Below are positions 56,161-64,000 of a DNA stretch of 64,000 nt, one piece after another. The stretch spans positions 682,001 to 746,000 of the forward strand of contig NZ_CP099735.1 of the NCBI RefSeq assembly GCF_025398175.1, written 5' to 3'. The translations under genes and the position numbers were made by a program. Every line of letters begins with the position of its first letter. The stretch's first letter is position 1. The notes below the pieces were generated by a model. It searched no databases. It was not told where the DNA came from and worked only from the letters and a program-made list of their open reading frames with translations. The stretch comes from Photobacterium sp. TY1-4 (lineage in GTDB: Bacteria > Pseudomonadota > Gammaproteobacteria > Enterobacterales > Vibrionaceae).

Positions 56161-56835
56161 ATGAAATATCAATGGATTCTTTTTGACGCAGACGAAACCC
56201 TGTTTCACTTTGATGCCTTCGAAGGGCTACGTCTGATGTTTTCTCGCTATGGGATTGACTTTACCCACCAGGATTTCGAGACCTACCAGGAAGTGAACAA
56301 ACCGCTCTGGGTCGATTATCAGGACGGCGTGATTAACGCCCAGGAACTCCAGCACATCCGGTTCCAGACCTGGGCCGATAAACTCAATATCACCACGAAA
56401 ACAATGAATAGTGCCTTCCTTGAGGCCATGGCAGACATTTGTACGCCGCTCCCGGGTGCCCGAGACTTGTTGGATAACCTGAAAGCACACTGCCAGCTCG
56501 GGATCATCACCAATGGCTTTACCGATCTGCAACAAGTTCGCCTGGAGCGCAATGGGTTACAGGATCACTTTTCAGCCCTGATCATCTCAGAGCAAGTCGG
56601 CGCGGCAAAACCAGATCGCCGTATTTTTGAACATGCCTTCTCTGAAATGGGCCACCCAGATAAAACACGAATTCTGATGGTCGGTGACAATCCGCATTCC
56701 GATATTCTTGGTGGACTGAATGCCGGAATTGACACCTGTTGGTTGAACCCGCAGGGCCACCCGACCCCGGAAGGCATTCAACCGCATTACCAGGTTGCCA
56801 GCCTGAATGAGCTGAACGCCCTGCTCTTTGCATAA
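56161..56835 (+). CDS. yjjG: Pyrimidine 5'-nucleotidase YjjG (HAD family)
   Basis: The 224-residue HAD phosphatase carries all four motifs: nucleophile WILFDADETLFHFD near residue 5, motif II LGIITNGFTDLQQVRLE near 114, the motif III lysine in AAKPDRRIFEHAF near 148, and motif IV ILMVGDNPHSDILGG near 171. It matches YjjG, which removes phosphate from dUMP, dTMP and non-canonical pyrimidine nucleotides. It is a single gene; an imperfect inverted repeat (56849..56887) lies downstream but lacks a T-tract. Confidence 0.9.
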   Translation: MKYQWILFDADETLFHFDAFEGLRLMFSRYGIDFTHQDFETYQEVNKPLWVDYQDGVINAQELQHIRFQTWADKLNITTKTMNSAFLEAMADICTPLPGARDLLDNLKAHCQLGIITNGFTDLQQVRLERNGLQDHFSALIISEQVGAAKPDRRIFEHAFSEMGHPDKTRILMVGDNPHSDILGGLNAGIDTCWLNPQGHPTPEGIQPHYQVASLNELNALLFA

Positions 56836-57253
56836 CATTTCACCGCTTGGTTTCTCTGTCTGGCAGCGCAGCCGCGGCAGAGAAACCAGCAATAATCAGA
56901 CTTAATCCTTTTTAATATCAACAACTTATTCAAATCAACTCTCATCACAGCAACCCTCTTCTGCCAATTAAATTCCAGAACAACATAAAATAGGGCTTTA
57001 CAGCTCAGCAAGCAGACATTAAGTTAACATCCATCCCATTTAACCCAGCGTGTGATGTATGCAAACTTATTCTGCAAACAATTTGTCTGCTAACCGGCCT
57101 CTCAATGCCGGGCATGCGTACGCACTGGTCTCTGTCGTCGTCGTCATTCACTGACGCTGACGATGTATGTTTTCGTCAGCCTGGCTGGCGGAAACGAGCA
57201 TCCCTCTCTTTTCAACCCAACCATGCTGACCCTTCGGACTCTAGGTGGTTTCA
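56836..57253. other. brnQ leader region
   Basis: This 418-bp region between yjjG and brnQ holds the presumed brnQ promoter, a candidate leader peptide (57059..57154) and a perfect hairpin GCTGACGA/TCGTCAGC (57156..57180). Confidence 0.55.
57059..57154 (+). CDS. Candidate leader peptide of brnQ (31 aa, Val-rich)
   Basis: The short frame begins MQTYSANNL and ends ALVSVVVVIH, with Leu-Val-Ser then four consecutive GTC valine codons and one isoleucine codon just before the stop. Runs of branched-chain codons near the stop are the hallmark of ilv-type leader peptides that sense charged tRNA. A perfect 8-bp hairpin starts two bases after the stop. Against it: no clear Shine-Dalgarno before the ATG and no T-tract after the hairpin. 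It lies 100 bp upstream of the branched-chain amino-acid carrier gene, exactly where such control would be expected. Confidence 0.5.
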   Translation: MQTYSANNLSANRPLNAGHAYALVSVVVVIH

Positions 57254-58585
57254 TTGAAAAAGAGAGATATCACAGCCATTGGCTTTACAACCTTCGCTCT
57301 GTTCCTCGGGGCAGGTAATTTAATTTTCCCGCCGATGATGGCCCAAAATGCCGGTGAGCAATGGCTGCTTGCGATGGCCGGGTTTCTGATTTCTGCCGTC
57401 GGGCTTCCCGCGCTGACCATCGTGGTGCTGGGGCGTTTATCTGCGACCGACAAGTTAACCCGCGCTTTGCCGGATTGGCTCGGCAAAACCTTCTGGCTGG
57501 CTGTCTTTTTCACGCTGGGACCGGCATTTGTTCTGCCCCGCGCCGTGAATGTCGCTTACGAAATGGGCATTAAACCGTTTACATCCACCGATCTGTTGTT
57601 GCCTTTCTCGGTCCTGTTTTGCGCCCTGAGCCTGTTTCTGGCAATCAAACCGGGCAAAATCGTGGATATTATTGGGAAGTTTATGACACCAGGTCTGATC
57701 ATCATGCTCAGTATCCTGGTTGTCGCTGCCCTCTTCGATCCGCAAGGCACCACGACGTCGGCCCGGGAGGATTATCAGGCAACGCCGCTCACCCAGGGCC
57801 TGCTCGAAGGTTATATGACCTTGGATGCCATTGCAGCCGTCGCTTTCGGCTGGGTGATCATTCAGGCCATTAAAGCGAAGGGGGTGCATACCCCGGCAAA
57901 GATCCGCCAATATAGTTACATTATTGCCGGCATTTATATCCTGCTGATGTCCGGATGCTACCTGGCGATGGGCTATCTCGGTGCCACCTCATCCACCATT
58001 GCAAGCAATGCCACCAACGGCGGCATGATCCTCACCCGGTATGCGGCTGCCGTGCTAGGGCCGCAGGGCCAGAGTTTACTCGCCATCATCACCCTGACGG
58101 CCTGCCTGACCACCATGGTTGGCCTGACCAATGCCAATGCCGAGTATTTCCGGCAAAGCTACCGCCTGAAGTTCAACCGCGTTGCCGCCGTTGTGACGAT
58201 TCTGACAGCGCTCGTGTCCAACATCGGGTTGGAGCAATTGATTGCATTCAGCTTGCCACTGATCCTGACCCTGTGTCCGGTCGCAATTTCCCTGATCCTG
58301 GCTGCCTGCTTTCCGTCAGCCAATAACGCTGCCCTAAAATACCTGGTGTATACGGCGATCCTCTTCGGCAGCCTGGATACCTTGTCGGTGCTGAAGATGA
58401 TGCCGCAAGCCTGCGATATGGGGTTACAGCAATGGCTGCCCCTTTACACCCAACACCTGAGCTGGCTCCTGCCGAGCTTTTTGGTGCTGGCAGCGCTCGC
58501 TTTGCGTCACAAACGCGCTGTGATCCGTAAACGCACGGTGATCAGTAAAAGCACTTTGCCGTCCCAGGCCAGTATTCGTTCATGA
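57254..58585 (+). CDS. brnQ: Branched-chain amino acid:cation symporter BrnQ
   Basis: The 443-residue membrane protein has about 12 hydrophobic segments and the LIVCS-family start MKKRDITAIGFTTFALFLGAGNLIFPP (given here as two overlapping parts: KKRDITAIGFTTFALFL and LGAGNLIFPP). FVLPRAVNVAYEMG lies near residue 93 and TLDAIAAVAFGWVIIQAI near 195. It imports leucine, isoleucine and valine with sodium or protons. The start is probably TTG at 57254, with AGGTGG five bases upstream; a GTG three codons earlier is the alternative. A strong bidirectional terminator follows. Confidence 0.92.
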   Translation: MKKRDITAIGFTTFALFLGAGNLIFPPMMAQNAGEQWLLAMAGFLISAVGLPALTIVVLGRLSATDKLTRALPDWLGKTFWLAVFFTLGPAFVLPRAVNVAYEMGIKPFTSTDLLLPFSVLFCALSLFLAIKPGKIVDIIGKFMTPGLIIMLSILVVAALFDPQGTTTSAREDYQATPLTQGLLEGYMTLDAIAAVAFGWVIIQAIKAKGVHTPAKIRQYSYIIAGIYILLMSGCYLAMGYLGATSSTIASNATNGGMILTRYAAAVLGPQGQSLLAIITLTACLTTMVGLTNANAEYFRQSYRLKFNRVAAVVTILTALVSNIGLEQLIAFSLPLILTLCPVAISLILAACFPSANNAALKYLVYTAILFGSLDTLSVLKMMPQACDMGLQQWLPLYTQHLSWLLPSFLVLAALALRHKRAVIRKRTVISKSTLPSQASIRS

Positions 58586-58600
58586 TCATGCGCCCCGATC

Positions 58601-58628
58601 AAAAACGGCACCCTGAGGTGCCGTTTTT
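58601..58628. terminator. Bidirectional rho-independent terminator
   Basis: Perfect stem AAAAACGGCACC/GGTGCCGTTTTT with a 4-base loop lies between brnQ and the convergent small gene. Confidence 0.92.
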
Positions 58629-58663
58629 GATTCAATCGGATACTGGTAGTGCTCACAAGCTAC

Positions 58664-58846
58664 TTAGTCTGCTTGTCCCGGTGTTCGTTGACCGGTCATA
58701 TAGGCTTCAAGAATTTCCGGCGTCAGCTCACCGGCTGCTTCCAGTCGCTTCAACTCTTCAACAATTCTTTTTTGCTCATCCAACGCAGGGATCGGCAGTT
58801 CAGGTTCTTTCTCAATATCTTCAGGCAGGCTCAGATTCTCAAGCAT
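58664..58846 (-). CDS. Small hypothetical acidic protein (60 aa)
   Basis: The 60-residue product contains LPEDIEKEPELPIPALDEQK followed by a charged helix (RIVEELKRLEAAGELTPE) and a C-terminal YMTGQRTPGQAD. It has no signal peptide or membrane segment. I do not recognise a named family, but the composition, start and downstream terminator look like a genuine gene. AAGAG lies about ten bases before the ATG. Confidence 0.6.
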   Translation of the reverse strand: MLENLSLPEDIEKEPELPIPALDEQKRIVEELKRLEAAGELTPEILEAYMTGQRTPGQAD

Positions 58847-58950
58847 GGTTCAAACTCTTTGCGGATGTTTAACTGACGGCAGTATACCGGAATGCAACCG
58901 AAAAAGGTTGATCCGATCGACGTCACCTGTGAAAAAGGCTGAAAATAATA

Positions 58951-58973
58951 CACCGGAGCCATAGGCTCCGGTG
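58951..58973 (-). terminator. Rho-independent terminator of the small charged-protein gene
   Basis: Perfect 10-bp stem CACCGGAGCC/GGCTCCGGTG with a 3-base loop, followed on the minus strand by TATTATTTT. Confidence 0.88.
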
Positions 58974-59023
58974 ACATCATTCGGGCGTAGTTGCGTCCAG
59001 TCTGTTTTGTTCTGTGAATAACG

Positions 59024-59197
59024 TCACTGGTAATCCCAGTCTCGACTCTCCTCAAAATCCTGGTATTCGTCACGCTGACGTGCAATACGACGCTTCTTCT
59101 TCTTTGATGGCTGACTGAAGTCAAACAACTCTTCTTCATCATCAAATTTATTTTTGAATTTAGATCCTTTACTGAACTTTTGATCTAACTTTGCCAT
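59024..59197 (-). CDS. Very small charged protein (57 aa)
   Basis: Read directly from the minus strand, the frame encodes 57 residues. It begins MAKLDQKFSKGSKFKNKF, continues with an acidic block DDEEELFDF and a basic block SKKKKRRIARQRDEY, and ends DFEESRDWDYQ. AGGAAACGAGT before the ATG is a good ribosome-binding site, and a strong terminator follows 50 bp downstream. The alternating acidic and basic blocks suggest an unstructured nucleic-acid- or ribosome-binding protein. I do not recognise its family. Confidence 0.75.
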   Translation of the reverse strand: MAKLDQKFSKGSKFKNKFDDEEELFDFSQPSKKKKRRIARQRDEYQDFEESRDWDYQ

Positions 59198-59498
59198 ACT
59201 CGTTTCCTGACATAGCTCAAGAGTACAAAACTGCTACAGATTAGTTGAACACTGGTAATGAACTCGGCGAGGAACCAGAGTTCATTACGAATAGGTACAG
59301 AATAATAATATTCAATTATGACAAAAATGCTAATGCTTGCTGATTCGGCAAGGAAAAATTATGAACTAGCACCAAGTCATGAACGTTGAACGCGTTGTCG
59401 ATTGAAGCGTCCCCGCCTCAGCGCGGAGAGTACGCAATCCGACCCGGACAAGTACAACAATATATTTTGCTGGTCACGAGCAATTTTACTTATCGCCG
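59198..59498. other. Intergenic region
   Basis: This 301-bp AT-rich stretch lies between the small charged-protein gene start and the hdfR stop. It should hold the former's promoter. I see nothing else. Confidence 0.4.
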
Positions 59499-60359
59499 TT
59501 ACACGCTCTCACTCACCTGATTAAATGGGACCGACAACATCGATTCAATCAAATCAGCCTTGTCGCTATCTTCCCGCCAAACCAGGTATAGCGACTGCTC
59601 CATCACCGGTGCATCCGGCACCGCAAACAGTGTGCCTTCTTCGACGCTGTGCGCAACAACCGGTGCCGGCAAATAGCCGACGGCACGATTTTTCAGCAAG
59701 TACTCCAGGGCCATCTTACTCGAGTGGGTATGCATGATCGGCGTTTTCTGCAGCTCAAGCACCCGGCCATGTTCCACCGAAAATCGCGTACTCCAATCAA
59801 GATACACTAATGGATACGCCTTAATATTCTCCATCGTACAATGTGGATCCCGGCTGACCAGTTGTAACTGGAAATCTCTGACCTTACTCACCTGCAAGTT
59901 TTCGATTCGCGGCGGCTCACTGGTGATCGACACATCAATACTGCGATCCAGCAAGCGCCGGGCCATACTCTGACGAGACACCGATTCAAGCCGCAACGCC
60001 AACCCTTCAACAGTGCCGTAAATCCGATTGATCCAGTCTGAGATGCCATCGAACTCCCAGAACACAGGGGAAGCGCCCAGAGTCACCTGGCTATTTAAGC
60101 TATCGGACAGGGCGACATCCTGCCGTGCCCGACCCCAGGTCTGCAAAATCGCTTCGGCGTAGGGCTGAAGTCGCTCCCCGGCAGCAGTCAGATGAACATT
60201 GCCACGCTGACGTGAAAACAGTTCATTGCCCAGTTGGGATTCCAGCTGGCGGATACGGAAACTCACTGCGGACTGAGTGAGGAATAAGTTATCCGCAGCG
60301 CGGCCAAAATGACGGGTCTTGGTCACTTCAAGAAAGGTTCTAAGTAGTTCTGTATCCAC
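59499..60359 (-). CDS. hdfR: LysR family regulator HdfR
   Basis: The 286-residue regulator opens MDTELLRTFLEVTKTRHFG, RAADNLFLTQSAVSFRIRQLE, which is the HdfR-type LysR helix-turn-helix, followed by the effector domain. In E. coli HdfR represses flhDC and is encoded divergently from maoP; the same arrangement is present here. Flagellar control in Vibrionaceae does not use flhDC, so the target set here must differ. The start ATG sits 164 bp from maoP. Confidence 0.9.
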   Translation of the reverse strand: MDTELLRTFLEVTKTRHFGRAADNLFLTQSAVSFRIRQLESQLGNELFSRQRGNVHLTAAGERLQPYAEAILQTWGRARQDVALSDSLNSQVTLGASPVFWEFDGISDWINRIYGTVEGLALRLESVSRQSMARRLLDRSIDVSITSEPPRIENLQVSKVRDFQLQLVSRDPHCTMENIKAYPLVYLDWSTRFSVEHGRVLELQKTPIMHTHSSKMALEYLLKNRAVGYLPAPVVAHSVEEGTLFAVPDAPVMEQSLYLVWREDSDKADLIESMLSVPFNQVSESV

Positions 60360-60523
60360 AGTATTCTCAACTTACATGGCGTTAAATCTTCAACGTGTGA
60401 TAGTACACGTCAGGTCCCCTTATTATTAATCGAAATTTCTTATCGTCACAAAGAAAAAATTTTGTTTTACAACACCAGTCGGCTGAAAGAATATCACCGA
60501 AAATCTCATCAGGAAGCATTGAC

Positions 60524-60877
60524 ATGAGAAGTGAAGGCAAATTTTACGACGATAAAAATTTCCCACGCGGCTTTAACCGTTCCGGTGTTTTTACGATTAG
60601 TGAAGCCACTCTTTTAGAAAATTACGGCCGAACCATGTCCGGCCTGGCAAGCGGTGCCATGGCGCCGGTCTCCGATTCTGAATCGCAGTTTCTTGCCGAG
60701 ATTCGCGGTGAAACAGACGCCAACTCTAACTTTGCAAAGTGTTGGCTGAAATATGTTTATAAAACAACAAATAAAGTTAAAAGCTACACCCTTTGCGCAT
60801 CACAGCGTAAATCGGCTAACAGTTACGACGATGATACTGACAGTGATGTAGGCGGCGACGACGATTTGGATTATTAA
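60524..60877 (+). CDS. maoP: MaoP (DUF413) macrodomain Ori protein
   Basis: The 117-residue protein has the DUF413 core FYDDKNFPRGFNRSGVFTISE near residue 7 (given in parts: FYDDKNFPRGF, RSGVFTISEATLLENYG) and ends in a very acidic tail (DDDTDSDVGGDDDLDY). In E. coli MaoP, with the nearby site maoS, organises the Ori chromosomal macrodomain. Conservation of the hdfR-maoP pair supports the identification. Its presence suggests this region may lie in the origin-proximal part of the chromosome. AGGAAG before the ATG fixes the start, and a terminator follows. Confidence 0.88.
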   Translation: MRSEGKFYDDKNFPRGFNRSGVFTISEATLLENYGRTMSGLASGAMAPVSDSESQFLAEIRGETDANSNFAKCWLKYVYKTTNKVKSYTLCASQRKSANSYDDDTDSDVGGDDDLDY

Positions 60878-60942
60878 TGACGTCGCCCCGAGCGCCCAGC
60901 TGGCAGTTAGTCCTAACCGCCCGAATTAACTTCTGACGATTG

Positions 60943-60967
60943 AGCCATCCACTGCCGTGCGATGGCT
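60943..60967 (+). terminator. Rho-independent terminator of maoP
   Basis: Stem AGCCATC/GATGGCT around an 11-base loop is followed by TTGTTTTCTTTT. Confidence 0.8.
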
Positions 60968-61019
60968 TTGTTTTCTTTTAGTGCCTGTCGACAACGACAA
61001 ATGAATTGGTAACACCTTA

Positions 61020-62048
61020 ATGAAAATATGCTTTGTTATGTACCCATGGGAAAGAGTTGAGCCGGAAACGGATTCAACGTTGCGTCTGATCCATGAAGCA
61101 GCCTCCCGCGGACATACCGTTGCCATTACGACACCCAACAACCTGACGATGCGTCACAGTACGGCAATTGCATTCTGCAAAGTACTGAAAAAAGGTGAAG
61201 TGTCTAACAATATTCCGAGCTTCTATCGCAAGGCAGAGTTCCGGAAGGCACAGCTGCCGCTGGCTGGTTTCGACATTATTTTCATGCGCGCCAACCCACC
61301 GCTTGACACCATGGCCCTGAATTTCCTGGATTCCGTTCGTGACGACACCTTCATCATGAACGACATCGACGGATTGCGCGTGGCCAACAATAAGCTCTAC
61401 ACCACGTCCCTGCCGGATCCGACCAATGAGTTTATTCCGGTGACCCATGTGTCAAAGAATCGTGAGTACCTGGAGCGTGTGCTGGCAGAAAACACCAACG
61501 AGCGGATGATCATGAAACCGCTGAACGGTTATGGCGGCAAAGGCGTGATTCTGGTCGAGAAAAGCGCCAAGTCGAGTGTGAAATCCCTGCTGGATTTCTA
61601 CATCGGCGACGACAAGAACTACGTCATCCTGCAGGACTACATTGAAGGCGCCGAAGAAGGCGATGTCCGGATCATGATGCTCAACGGGGAGCCAATCGGG
61701 GCCATGCGCCGCGTACCGGCGCAAGGCGATGTTCGCTCCAACATTCATGCCGGCGGCAAGGAAGTGAAGCATACCCTGTCGAAGCAAGAGCTGCGACTAT
61801 GTAAGCACATCGGACCAAAACTGGTACGCGACGGGCTGTATTTTGTCGGCTTGGATGTCATCAACGGCAAGCTGGTTGAAGTAAACGTGCTGAGCCCGGG
61901 CGGGATCACTCGGATCAACCGTCTGAACCGTACCAAATTACAACGTGATGTCTTGGATTTTGCCGAGAGTGTGGTCCTCGCAAAAGAAGTCAGCATCGCC
62001 CGCAAAAACGAGTATCGCCAGGTGATTGCTGATGCTGCAACTTACTGA
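61020..62048 (+). CDS. ATP-grasp ligase, glutathione-synthetase-like (GshB/RimK superfamily)
   Basis: The 342-residue protein has the GshB-like order of domains. The N-terminal part contains CFVMYPWERVEPETDSTLRL near residue 4 and FDIIFMRANPPLDTMALNFL near 82. The ATP-grasp core shows MIMKPLNGYGGKGVILVEK near 162, DYIEGAEEGDVRIMMLNG near 202 and the metal-binding VEVNVLSPGGITRINRL near 280. It would join an amino acid to a peptide or amine using ATP. It is shorter in similarity than true GshB and is coupled to the next gene by a 17-bp overlap, so a role other than bulk glutathione synthesis is likely. Confidence 0.85.
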   Translation: MKICFVMYPWERVEPETDSTLRLIHEAASRGHTVAITTPNNLTMRHSTAIAFCKVLKKGEVSNNIPSFYRKAEFRKAQLPLAGFDIIFMRANPPLDTMALNFLDSVRDDTFIMNDIDGLRVANNKLYTTSLPDPTNEFIPVTHVSKNREYLERVLAENTNERMIMKPLNGYGGKGVILVEKSAKSSVKSLLDFYIGDDKNYVILQDYIEGAEEGDVRIMMLNGEPIGAMRRVPAQGDVRSNIHAGGKEVKHTLSKQELRLCKHIGPKLVRDGLYFVGLDVINGKLVEVNVLSPGGITRINRLNRTKLQRDVLDFAESVVLAKEVSIARKNEYRQVIADAATY

Positions 62049-64000
62049 AGCAGAGGTTCTCGACCGGATTCGTCAGGGAGTGCCGTTTGAAGCCCAGCTC
62101 AACGACGGCAGCCTGACCATCCGAATCAGTGAATATCAACCCTATATTGCGACGGCCATTCATCATGGCCAGCGCTTACGGGGTGATTTGGTTTCGAACT
62201 GTACGCTGACCGAAGAAGAGCGCTACTACGAGGAAGATCCGTACACCGGTGATTTTGTCTCATCGCTGCCGATTGTGCTGCAAGGAGAGGACTCCCGTTA
62301 CGAGTATGATCTGAACCGGCCACCGGAGCAGTGTATCTACGACCAAGCCTGGGGCCGCCAGGTTTGGCATACACCGCTGACCGAAGAAGAGCGTGCCGTT
62401 TCGGTTGCCAAACACGATCGCTACTACCGGATCCTGAGCTGCCTGATCGATATGCTCGAGAGCCGCTTCGGTCTGTGCCTGTTGTACGATTTGCACTCCT
62501 ACAACTATCAGCGGATCGAAAGTGCCACGGAGAAAACCGCGCCGGTCTTCAACCTGGGCACCAAACAGGTCAACACCCGGAAATGGCAAAAAGAAATCAA
62601 GTCGCTGCTCGGTCTGCTGAACGACGTTGAATTGCCGAACATTGATGTCGATGCGAAAGCCAACGATGTCTTTAAGGGCATGGGGTATCAGGCCACTTTT
62701 GTGGCGAAGTACTTTACCCGGACCTTGATCATGCCGATCGAGATCAAAAAGGTTTATATGGATGAATCCCGCGGGGAAAGTTACCCGCTGGTGATCGAAA
62801 AGCTGAAAGAAGCGTTGAAAACCGTGCTCACCGAGCATGCCGCGACGACTATTGCCCGCCGCACCGAGGCCAAACGCCTGACCGGAAGTCATGTGCTGGC
62901 TTCCAAACTGCCGCGGGAAGTGATCAAGCTGGACCGCCAGCTGTACGCCCTGGCAAAGGGGATCAACACGCTCAGCTACATTAACCCGACGAACCTGAAA
63001 CAGGAAAAACGGCGCTTCCTGCACCGGCCGTTCGACTACCAACCGCAGTTTACTTATCGGCAGCTGGATATCGACCCGTATAAATTCCGGGAAGCTTTGT
63101 ATCGCCTGCCCGTGGAAGAAATCCGGGATGCAGATATCCAGAAGATGTACCGGAAGGTCATCGATCAGCTGGCGGTGCGGATCGACCTGCTGACCAGTAT
63201 TGGCCATGATGAGTTTTTGTATAACTCGCTGCGCTATTACGGTCGTCCGGATGATCTGGATATCGCCAATGCCCGGTTTATTCTCCATGCCGAAGCACAA
63301 CGGGAGCCTGAACCGTCGGTGATCAGTGCACAGGATGCCATTACGGCTTTTCGTCAGGCTGCCGATGAGTACGGCATTTCCTGTAAAGTCGTGGGATCCC
63401 GCAAGCTCATAGCCCGGGCGATGGTCAGCGGACAGACGATCAAGGTGAATCTCAACAGCAAGTTCTCACCTTCAGATCTGAACGCCCTGATCCATCACGA
63501 GCTGGGGGTGCATCTGGTCACCAGTGTGAATGCTGACCACCAACCGCTCAAGGTGCTGAAACTGGGACTGCCGGGCAATACCCATACCCAGGAAGGCCTG
63601 GCTATTTTGTGTGAGCATCTGTCCGGAAGCTTCCCGTTGCATCGCCTGAAAACGCTGGCGTTGCGGGTGATTGCTGTTGATAAACTGGTGCGGGGTGATA
63701 GTTTCAGTGACACCTATCACCAGATCAAGCATGACTATCAGCTGAGTCAGGATGAGGCCTTTACGATCACCGCACGGGCCTTCCGTGGAGGCGGTTTCAC
63801 CAAGGACTATCTCTACCTCAAGGGGCTCCGGGATGCACTGACCTGTTACCAAGCCGGTGATCTCAGTGCCTTGCTGGTGGGTAAAACCGGTTTTGACTTC
63901 AAACCGCTGCTGGATGAGCTGATCACCCGGGAGATCCTGAATCCGCCGAGCTTTATGCCTAAAGCGCTCACGCAACCGGCACAAAGCGATTCAATCATCG
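62032..64000 (+). CDS. Fusion of N-formylglutamate-amidohydrolase-like domain and QEGLA/DUF1704 metallopeptidase (partial, runs off the right edge)
   Basis: At least 656 residues are encoded before the window ends, without a stop. The start is the ATG at 62032 inside the end of the preceding gene. Residues about 15-250 resemble HutG-like N-formylglutamate amidohydrolase: IATAIHHGQRLRGDL near 41, YEYDLNRPPEQC near 91, LLYDLHSYNYQR near 149. Residues about 280-650 form a DUF1704 domain (TIGR02421 type) with zinc motif ALIHHELGVHL near 487 and NTHTQEGLAILCEHLSG near 518, containing the name-giving QEGLA. DUF1704 is related to eukaryotic tyrosine carboxypeptidase MATCAP. The reaction in bacteria is unknown. 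Confidence 0.88.
   Translation, partial: MLQLTEAEVLDRIRQGVPFEAQLNDGSLTIRISEYQPYIATAIHHGQRLRGDLVSNCTLTEEERYYEEDPYTGDFVSSLPIVLQGEDSRYEYDLNRPPEQCIYDQAWGRQVWHTPLTEEERAVSVAKHDRYYRILSCLIDMLESRFGLCLLYDLHSYNYQRIESATEKTAPVFNLGTKQVNTRKWQKEIKSLLGLLNDVELPNIDVDAKANDVFKGMGYQATFVAKYFTRTLIMPIEIKKVYMDESRGESYPLVIEKLKEALKTVLTEHAATTIARRTEAKRLTGSHVLASKLPREVIKLDRQLYALAKGINTLSYINPTNLKQEKRRFLHRPFDYQPQFTYRQLDIDPYKFREALYRLPVEEIRDADIQKMYRKVIDQLAVRIDLLTSIGHDEFLYNSLRYYGRPDDLDIANARFILHAEAQREPEPSVISAQDAITAFRQAADEYGISCKVVGSRKLIARAMVSGQTIKVNLNSKFSPSDLNALIHHELGVHLVTSVNADHQPLKVLKLGLPGNTHTQEGLAILCEHLSGSFPLHRLKTLALRVIAVDKLVRGDSFSDTYHQIKHDYQLSQDEAFTITARAFRGGGFTKDYLYLKGLRDALTCYQAGDLSALLVGKTGFDFKPLLDELITREILNPPSFMPKALTQPAQSDSII

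Noticed and set aside
62260..63300. Long open frame (346 codons) on the minus strand
   Set aside because: It lies wholly opposite the QEGLA-motif gene, whose plus-strand product has clear domain motifs; the minus frame has no recognisable motif.

Overview
The window reads as chromosomal DNA of a marine gamma-proteobacterium, most likely Vibrionaceae (Vibrio, Photobacterium or Grimontia type). The grounds are the hdfR/maoP gene pair, a tRNA-Gly matching the enterobacterial glyT sequence as I recall it, a CheV, a secreted GH18 chitinase, ectoine catabolism, and short Vibrio-style interspersed repeats. Base composition looks moderately GC-rich (about 50-55% by eye). I see no prophage, insertion-sequence transposase, rRNA operon or CRISPR array. 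Coding density is high and most genes end at clear hairpin terminators.

Layout. (1) 0.1-5.2 kb, minus strand: ectoine degradation genes doeA-doeB-doeX and doeD, followed by a ridA-like gene with its own SoxR/MerR-type promoter. (2) 5.6-8.5 kb: a nucleotidyltransferase, an asparagine-synthetase-like ligase without the glutaminase cysteine, and a GFA protein. (3) 8.8-16.3 kb, plus strand: a LysR regulator, an ethanolamine-type permease, a glutamine-synthetase-like ligase, an aldehyde dehydrogenase, an iron alcohol dehydrogenase and a class I amidotransferase. This looks like a gamma-glutamylation route for ethanolamine in which an alcohol dehydrogenase replaces the PuuB oxidase of the putrescine (Puu) pathway. 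(4) 16.5-17.5 kb: a VOC protein and a DUF6817 protein.

(5) 17.8-42 kb: a dispersed but complete myo-inositol catabolic regulon. It holds iolA, an ABC importer, a second Gfo/Idh dehydrogenase, two paralogous RpiR regulators, a sodium symporter with iolG, iolC (kinase-aldolase fusion) with iolE, iolD and iolB. Nearly every transcription unit carries a 14-bp palindrome of the form GAAAT-N4-ATTTC, usually 100-160 bp upstream of the start codon. This is the probable operator of the RpiR regulator. Embedded in the region are an apparently unrelated HIT/GNAT pair, an exonuclease plus DUF294 pair, and a TSUP permease.

(6) 42-46.5 kb: an SMR exporter, an MFS exporter with a Fur-box-like site, and an orphan sulfite reductase hemoprotein (cysI) followed with no gap by an amidotransferase-like protein that has lost its catalytic triad. 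(7) 46.6-54.7 kb: tRNA-Gly, a small gene, a chitinase, cheV, and a hybrid sensor kinase divergent from a periplasmic binding protein. (8) 54.8-58.6 kb: a NADAR-RibA fusion, yjjG, and brnQ preceded by a short reading frame ending in a Val/Ile run (candidate leader peptide). (9) 58.6-64 kb: two very small genes, hdfR, maoP, and a two-gene unit of a GshB-like ATP-grasp ligase overlapping a fusion of an N-formylglutamate amidohydrolase-like domain to a QEGLA-motif metallopeptidase, which runs off the right edge.

Functions are assigned from motifs and remembered family resemblance only; no database search was run.
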